From Escherichia fergusonii ATCC 35469 (lineage in GTDB: Bacteria; Pseudomonadota; Gammaproteobacteria; Enterobacterales; Enterobacteriaceae), in the NCBI RefSeq assembly GCF_000026225.1, contig NC_011740.1, forward strand, positions 124,001 to 188,000: a stretch of 64,000 nucleotides of DNA. Direction: 5' to 3'. The position numbers and the translations under genes were made by a program. Positions 59,487 through 64,000 of the stretch are shown piece by piece (within the stretch, counting starts at the first letter, position 1; every line of letters begins with the position of its first letter). The notes beneath the pieces are model-generated. The model worked only from the letters and a program-made list of their open reading frames with translations. It was not told the origin of the DNA and ran no database searches.

Positions 59487-60017
59487 TTATGGCGTTAATG
59501 TCCAGCGTTGCAATGCTGTATAGCGGGTAGAGCCACGGGTAAACGTGGAGGCATACAGAACAAATTCACTCACCGGAAATGACCAGCAAAATCCTGGTGC
59601 GGGAATCGCCACCGCATGGCTTACGTCGCGCAATAGCGTAATGTGCGGATGAAAAGGTTTCGGGCTTTGATAGCAGCCGCTACGTGCGGCCTGTGAGCGC
59701 AATAAATTGGCCAGTTGTAGCAGCTCGCGCGGCGGCTGACGTGTTCCCAGCCATATTACACGAGCCCCAGGCCATTGCCCGGCATCGTCGAGTCTTAGGG
59801 TGAAACCGGGCTGACGAATTCGCCCGGCAAGCTGGCTGAGGATCTGCTGTTTCTCGCTACTTACGTCACCCAAAAATGCCAACGTCAGATGGAGATTCCC
59901 GGCGGCAACCGGGCGGCCCGCTTCCTGGGGAAACTGCTCTGCCCGCCAGTGAACGATTTGTTTGCGGATTTGTGCAGGTAATTCGATAGCAAAGAACAGC
60001 TTTTGTGGCCCGGACAT
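59487..60017 (-). CDS. thpR: RNA 2',3'-cyclic phosphodiesterase (2H family, LigT)
   Basis: ThpR is a 2H phosphoesterase that ligates or cleaves 2',5' linkages in RNA. The start at 60017 (MSGPQKLFFAIELPAQIRKQ) gives 176 residues. Both catalytic HxTx motifs are present (LHLTLAFLGD and PHITLLRD). An open frame runs 75 codons upstream into hrpB on the other strand and is rejected. It is divergent from hrpB. Confidence 0.94.
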   Translation of the reverse strand: MSGPQKLFFAIELPAQIRKQIVHWRAEQFPQEAGRPVAAGNLHLTLAFLGDVSSEKQQILSQLAGRIRQPGFTLRLDDAGQWPGARVIWLGTRQPPRELLQLANLLRSQAARSGCYQSPKPFHPHITLLRDVSHAVAIPAPGFCWSFPVSEFVLYASTFTRGSTRYTALQRWTLTP

Positions 60018-60090
60018 GTGAGGTACTCGGTTATGCATTACCGCGATGCTACAATGTGGCGCGAAGATTGTTAACCCTCTGGAGCGTTTT

Positions 60091-62520
60091 GTGTCGTCGT
60101 TGCCCGTTGCTGCCGTCTTACCTGAATTACTTACCGCTCTTGATTGTGCGTCGCAGGTGTTATTAAGTGCGCCAACCGGGGCCGGGAAATCAACCTGGTT
60201 GCCGCTGCAACTGCTGGCGCATCCCGGCATTAACGGAAACATTATCCTGCTGGAGCCGCGTCGTCTGGCGGCGCGTAACGTTGCGCAACGACTGGCGGAG
60301 CTGCTTAACGAAAAGCCAGGTGATACCGTTGGCTACCGGATGCGCTCGCAAAACTGTGTCGGGCCAAATACTCGCCTGGAAGTAGTTACCGAAGGCGTGT
60401 TGACGCGCATGATCCAGCGTGACCCTGAACTGAGCGGCGTTGGATTGGTGATCCTCGATGAGTTTCATGAGCGCAGCTTGCAGGCGGATCTGGCGTTGGC
60501 GCTGTTACTCGATGTGCAACAAGGTCTGCGTGATGATCTTAAACTACTGATTATGTCGGCTACGCTGGACAATGACCGCTTGCAGCAGATGCTGCCAGAA
60601 GCGCCCGTCGTCATCTCAGAAGGGCGCTCGTTTCCGGTTGAACGCCGTTATTTATCGCTGCCCGCTCATCAGCGTTTTGATGAAGCCGTGGCGGTTGCCA
60701 CCGCTGAATTGCTGCGTCAGGAACGCGGATCATTACTGTTATTTTTACCTGGTGTCGGAGAAATTCATCGCGTTCAGGAACAACTGGCTTCGCGCATCGG
60801 TAGTGATGTGTTGCTCTGCCCGCTGTATGGCGCGTTGTCGCTGAACGATCAGCGAAAAGCGATCCTTCCGGCACCAGAAGGGATGCGCAAAGTGGTGCTG
60901 GCAACCAATATTGCTGAAACCAGTTTAACCATCGAAGGTATTCGTCTGGTGGTGGATTGTGCTCAGGAACGTGTGGCGCGCTTTGATCCGCGCACGGGGC
61001 TTACGCGGCTGATTACTCAACGCGTTAGTCAGGCATCTATGACGCAGCGTGCGGGGCGTGCCGGACGTCTGGAGCCGGGGATCTGTCTACATTTAATCGC
61101 CAAAGAACAAGCAGAACGCGCCTCCGCGCAAAGTGAACCGGAAATCTTACAAAGCGATCTCTCCGGTTTGCTGATGGAATTACTGCAATGGGGATGCAGC
61201 GATCCGACGCAGATGAGCTGGCTGGATCAACCGCCAGCCGTGAATTTACAGGCCGCGAAACGCCTGTTACGGATGCTGGGGGCGATGGACGGTGAACGGC
61301 TAAGCACGAAAGGGCAGAAAATGGCGACGCTGGGTAACGATCCGCGTTTAGCGGCAATGCTGGTGAGCGCAAAGAGCGACGACGAAGCTGCTACCGCTGC
61401 AAAAATTGCCGCTATTCTCGAAGAGCCACCACGGATGGGCAATATCGATCTGGATGTGGCGTTTTCGCGTAATCAACCAGCCTGGCAGCAACGTAGCCAG
61501 CAACTGTTAAAGCGCTTAAACGTATGCGGCGGTGAGTCAGACAGTTCGCTTATCGCACCGTTACTTGCCGGAGCGTTTGCCGATCGCATTGCTCGCCGCC
61601 GTGGGCAAGATGGACGCTATCAACTGGCAAACGGCATGGGGGCGATGCTCGATGCCGACGATGCGCTAAGCCGCCACGAATGGCTGATCGCACCGTTATT
61701 ATTGCAGGGCACCGCCTCGCCGGATGCGCGGATTTTACTGGCGCTACTGGTCGATATCGATGAATTAGTACAACGCTGTCCGCAGCTGGTGCAGCAATCG
61801 GACACCGTGGAGTGGGATGATGTGCAAGGTACGCTGAAAGCATGGCGTCGGCTGCAAATTGGCCAACTGACGGTAAAAATGCAGCCGCTGGCGAAGCCTT
61901 CAGAAGACGAGTTGCATCAGGCGATGCTTAACGGCATTCGTGATAAAGGTTTAAGCGTGCTCAACTGGACGGCGGAAGCGGAACGGCTACGCTTGCGTTT
62001 GTTATGCGCCGCCAGGTGGTTGCCAGAATATGACTGGCCAGCGGTTGATGATGAAAGTTTGTTGGCGACGCTGGAAACGTGGCTACTGCCGCATATGACA
62101 GGGGTACATTCGCTACGCGGCCTGAAATCACTCGATATTTATCAGGCGCTACGCGGATTACTTGATTGGGGGATGCAGCAACGTCTGGATAGTGAATTGC
62201 CTGCGCATTACACTGTGCCGACGGGAAGCCGGATCGCCATTCGTTACCATGAAGATAACCCGCCCGTGCTGGCGGTGAGAATGCAGGAGATGTTTGGCGA
62301 GGCCACCAATCCGACGATCGCCCAGGGGCGCGTGCCGCTGGTGCTGGAGTTGCTTTCTCCTGCCCAAAGGCCGCTGCAAATCACACGAGATTTGAGCGCC
62401 TTCTGGAAAGGAGCGTATCGCGAGGTGCAAAAAGAGATGAAAGGGCGTTATCCCAAACACGTCTGGCCGGATGATCCGGCAAATACCGCACCGACGCGAC
62501 GGACGAAAAAGTATTCATGA
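60091..62520 (+). CDS. hrpB: ATP-dependent RNA helicase-like protein HrpB
   Basis: HrpB is a DEAH-box helicase-like protein of unknown target. The GTG at 60091, seven bases after GGAG, gives 809 residues (VSSLPVAAVLPELLTALDCA), as in K-12. Walker A SAPTGAGKST (about residue 27), DEFH at about 122, SAT, the helicase C motif QRAGRAGR and the HA2/OB-like C-terminal region are present. An ATG extension 15 codons upstream has no ribosome site. Confidence 0.94.
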   Translation: MSSLPVAAVLPELLTALDCASQVLLSAPTGAGKSTWLPLQLLAHPGINGNIILLEPRRLAARNVAQRLAELLNEKPGDTVGYRMRSQNCVGPNTRLEVVTEGVLTRMIQRDPELSGVGLVILDEFHERSLQADLALALLLDVQQGLRDDLKLLIMSATLDNDRLQQMLPEAPVVISEGRSFPVERRYLSLPAHQRFDEAVAVATAELLRQERGSLLLFLPGVGEIHRVQEQLASRIGSDVLLCPLYGALSLNDQRKAILPAPEGMRKVVLATNIAETSLTIEGIRLVVDCAQERVARFDPRTGLTRLITQRVSQASMTQRAGRAGRLEPGICLHLIAKEQAERASAQSEPEILQSDLSGLLMELLQWGCSDPTQMSWLDQPPAVNLQAAKRLLRMLGAMDGERLSTKGQKMATLGNDPRLAAMLVSAKSDDEAATAAKIAAILEEPPRMGNIDLDVAFSRNQPAWQQRSQQLLKRLNVCGGESDSSLIAPLLAGAFADRIARRRGQDGRYQLANGMGAMLDADDALSRHEWLIAPLLLQGTASPDARILLALLVDIDELVQRCPQLVQQSDTVEWDDVQGTLKAWRRLQIGQLTVKMQPLAKPSEDELHQAMLNGIRDKGLSVLNWTAEAERLRLRLLCAARWLPEYDWPAVDDESLLATLETWLLPHMTGVHSLRGLKSLDIYQALRGLLDWGMQQRLDSELPAHYTVPTGSRIAIRYHEDNPPVLAVRMQEMFGEATNPTIAQGRVPLVLELLSPAQRPLQITRDLSAFWKGAYREVQKEMKGRYPKHVWPDDPANTAPTRRTKKYS

Positions 62521-62613
62521 AGACCAAAGTAAATTTGAGAGATATCTTCTTCTGTCTTGTTACAGAAGAACAGAAAATCGGGCTTTTGCGCCTGAATATT
62601 GCGGAGAAAAAGC

Positions 62614-64000
62614 ATGGCCGGGAATGACCGCGAGCCAATTGGACGCAAAGGGAAACCGACGCGTCCGGTCAAACAAAAGGTAAGCCGTCGTCGTTACGAA
62701 GATGACGATGATTACGACGATTATGATGACTATGAGGATGAAGAACCGATGCCGCGCAAAGGTAAGGGCAAAGGCAAAGGGCGTAAGCCTCGTGGCAAAC
62801 GCGGCTGGCTATGGCTGCTGCTAAAACTGGCTATCGTTTTTGCCGTGCTGATCGCCATTTACGGCGTTTATCTCGATCAAAAAATTCGTAGCCGTATTGA
62901 TGGCAAAGTCTGGCAATTGCCTGCGGCTGTTTATGGCCGAATGGTCAACCTTGAGCCAGATATGACCATCAGCAAAAACGAGATGGTGAAGCTGCTGGAG
63001 GCGACCCAGTATCGCCAGGTGTCGAAAATGACGCGCCCTGGCGAGTTTACCGTGCAGGCCAACAGCATTGAGATGATCCGCCGTCCGTTTGATTTCCCGG
63101 ACAGTAAAGAAGGGCAGGTACGTGCGCGTCTGACCTTTGATGGCGATCACCTGTCGACGATCGTCAATATGGAGAACAACCGTCAGTTTGGTTTCTTCCG
63201 TCTTGATCCGCGTCTGATCACCATGATCTCTTCGCCAAACGGTGAGCAGCGTCTGTTTGTGCCGCGCAGTGGTTTCCCGGATTTGCTGGTGGATACGTTG
63301 CTGGCGACAGAAGACCGTCATTTCTACGAGCATGATGGGATCAGTCTCTACTCCATCGGACGTGCGGTGCTGGCAAACCTGACCGCCGGACGCACGGTAC
63401 AGGGGGCGAGTACGCTGACGCAACAGTTGGTGAAAAACCTGTTCCTCTCCAGCGAACGTTCTTACTGGCGTAAAGCGAACGAAGCCTACATGGCGCTGAT
63501 CATGGATGCGCGTTACAGCAAAGACCGCATTCTTGAGCTGTATATGAACGAGGTGTATCTCGGTCAGAGCGGCGACAACGAAATCCGCGGTTTCCCGCTG
63601 GCGAGTCTGTACTACTTTGGTCGCCCGGTAGAAGAGCTGAGTCTCGACCAGCAGGCGCTGTTGGTTGGTATGGTGAAAGGGGCGTCGATCTATAACCCGT
63701 GGCGTAACCCGAAACTGGCGCTGGAGCGACGTAACCTGGTGCTGCGTCTGCTGCAACAACAGCAGATTATTGATCAAGAGCTCTATGACATGTTGAGTGC
63801 ACGTCCGCTGGGCGTTCAGCCGCGCGGTGGCGTAATCTCTCCACAGCCAGCCTTTATGCAACTGGTGCGTCAGGAGCTGCAGGCGAAATTAGGCGATAAG
63901 GTAAAAGATCTCTCCGGCGTGAAGATCTTCACTACCTTTGACTCGGTGGCTCAGGACGCGGCGGAAAAAGCCGCCGTGGAAGGCATTCCGGCACTGAAGA
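62614..64000 (+). CDS. mrcB: Penicillin-binding protein 1B, 5' part (partial at window end)
   Basis: PBP1B is the bifunctional class A peptidoglycan synthase. The ATG at 62614 follows GCGGAGAAAAAG; the 462 visible residues end inside the region before the transpeptidase. The N-terminus has a charged acidic then basic tail (residues 25-62), then one membrane helix (about 64-87). The UB2H domain follows (about 105-200), then the glycosyltransferase domain with catalytic Glu233 in ATEDRHFYEHDG and GASTLTQQLVKNLFL. An internal Met46 (EPMPRKG) is the known start of the shorter gamma form. Confidence 0.97.
   Translation, partial: MAGNDREPIGRKGKPTRPVKQKVSRRRYEDDDDYDDYDDYEDEEPMPRKGKGKGKGRKPRGKRGWLWLLLKLAIVFAVLIAIYGVYLDQKIRSRIDGKVWQLPAAVYGRMVNLEPDMTISKNEMVKLLEATQYRQVSKMTRPGEFTVQANSIEMIRRPFDFPDSKEGQVRARLTFDGDHLSTIVNMENNRQFGFFRLDPRLITMISSPNGEQRLFVPRSGFPDLLVDTLLATEDRHFYEHDGISLYSIGRAVLANLTAGRTVQGASTLTQQLVKNLFLSSERSYWRKANEAYMALIMDARYSKDRILELYMNEVYLGQSGDNEIRGFPLASLYYFGRPVEELSLDQQALLVGMVKGASIYNPWRNPKLALERRNLVLRLLQQQQIIDQELYDMLSARPLGVQPRGGVISPQPAFMQLVRQELQAKLGDKVKDLSGVKIFTTFDSVAQDAAEKAAVEGIPALK

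Noticed and set aside
60018..60242. N-terminal extension of thpR
   Set aside because: It is antisense to the hrpB start and encodes nothing like the 2H family; MSGPQKLFF is the family N-terminus.
62821..63861. 346-codon frame antisense to mrcB
   Set aside because: Lies wholly inside a certain gene, in the frame that biased codons keep open; no start signal.

Overview
The window is a chromosomal segment of an enteric bacterium of the genus Escherichia. The unbroken gene order murC-ddlB-ftsQAZ-lpxC-secMA-mutT ... pdhR-aceEF-lpd ... panD-panCB ... folK-pcnB-gluQ-dksA ... mrcB is the one known from the start of the E. coli map. Central-metabolism proteins (AroP, PdhR, AceE, Lpd, AcnB) look essentially like the K-12 versions as I remember them. 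DdlB, MutT, HofB/HofC, PpdD, SecM and the fimbrial proteins differ at many positions. The source is therefore probably an E. coli lineage far from K-12 or a close sister Escherichia; I cannot decide which from this window.

Layout. 1-9000: end of the dcw cell-wall/division cluster (murC end, ddlB, ftsQ, ftsA, ftsZ, lpxC), then the secM-secA secretion-monitoring pair. 9000-18000: mutT, a REP element, yacG-zapD-coaE, guaC, the type IV pilus-like set ppdD-hofB-hofC, nadC, and ampD-ampE. 18000-32000: aroP, the pyruvate dehydrogenase operon pdhR-aceE-aceF-lpd, yacH, acnB. 32000-40400: yacL, the spermidine operon (yacC) speE-speD, the copper oxidase cueO, glucose dehydrogenase gcd, hpt and carbonic anhydrase can. 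40400-47600: ABC transporter yadG-yadH, yadI, yadE, and pantothenate genes panD and panB-panC, separated by an Rpn nuclease locus. 47600-55400: a seven-gene chaperone-usher fimbrial operon, yadN-ecpD-htrE-yadM-yadL-yadK-yadC, in AT-rich DNA. 55200-64000: folK-pcnB, gluQ-dksA, sfsA, thpR, hrpB and the 5' part of mrcB.

The most interesting part is 44580-45850. A full-length Rpn (PD-(D/E)XK) nuclease gene carries a strong internal ribosome-binding site and in-frame ATG pair that would produce only its C-terminal 70 residues. This is the gene-within-gene toxin/antitoxin arrangement described for Rpn proteins. The dimerisation region is a run of 12-bp repeats, expanded relative to K-12 as I recall it. 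The start of the full-length protein lies beside a perfect hairpin that covers its best Shine-Dalgarno. Immediately downstream is a 71-residue free-standing second copy of the antitoxin-like domain with different repeat units. I read this as a nuclease toxin, its nested antitoxin and a diverged solo antitoxin paralogue inserted between panD and panBC.

Other notable points are the SecM arrest peptide, a pcnB start at ATT, a perfect CRP site between gcd and hpt, an apparent attenuator after the major pilin gene, and a composition break inside the last codons of folK that marks one edge of the fimbrial region. No tRNA, rRNA, insertion sequence, prophage or CRISPR array was seen.
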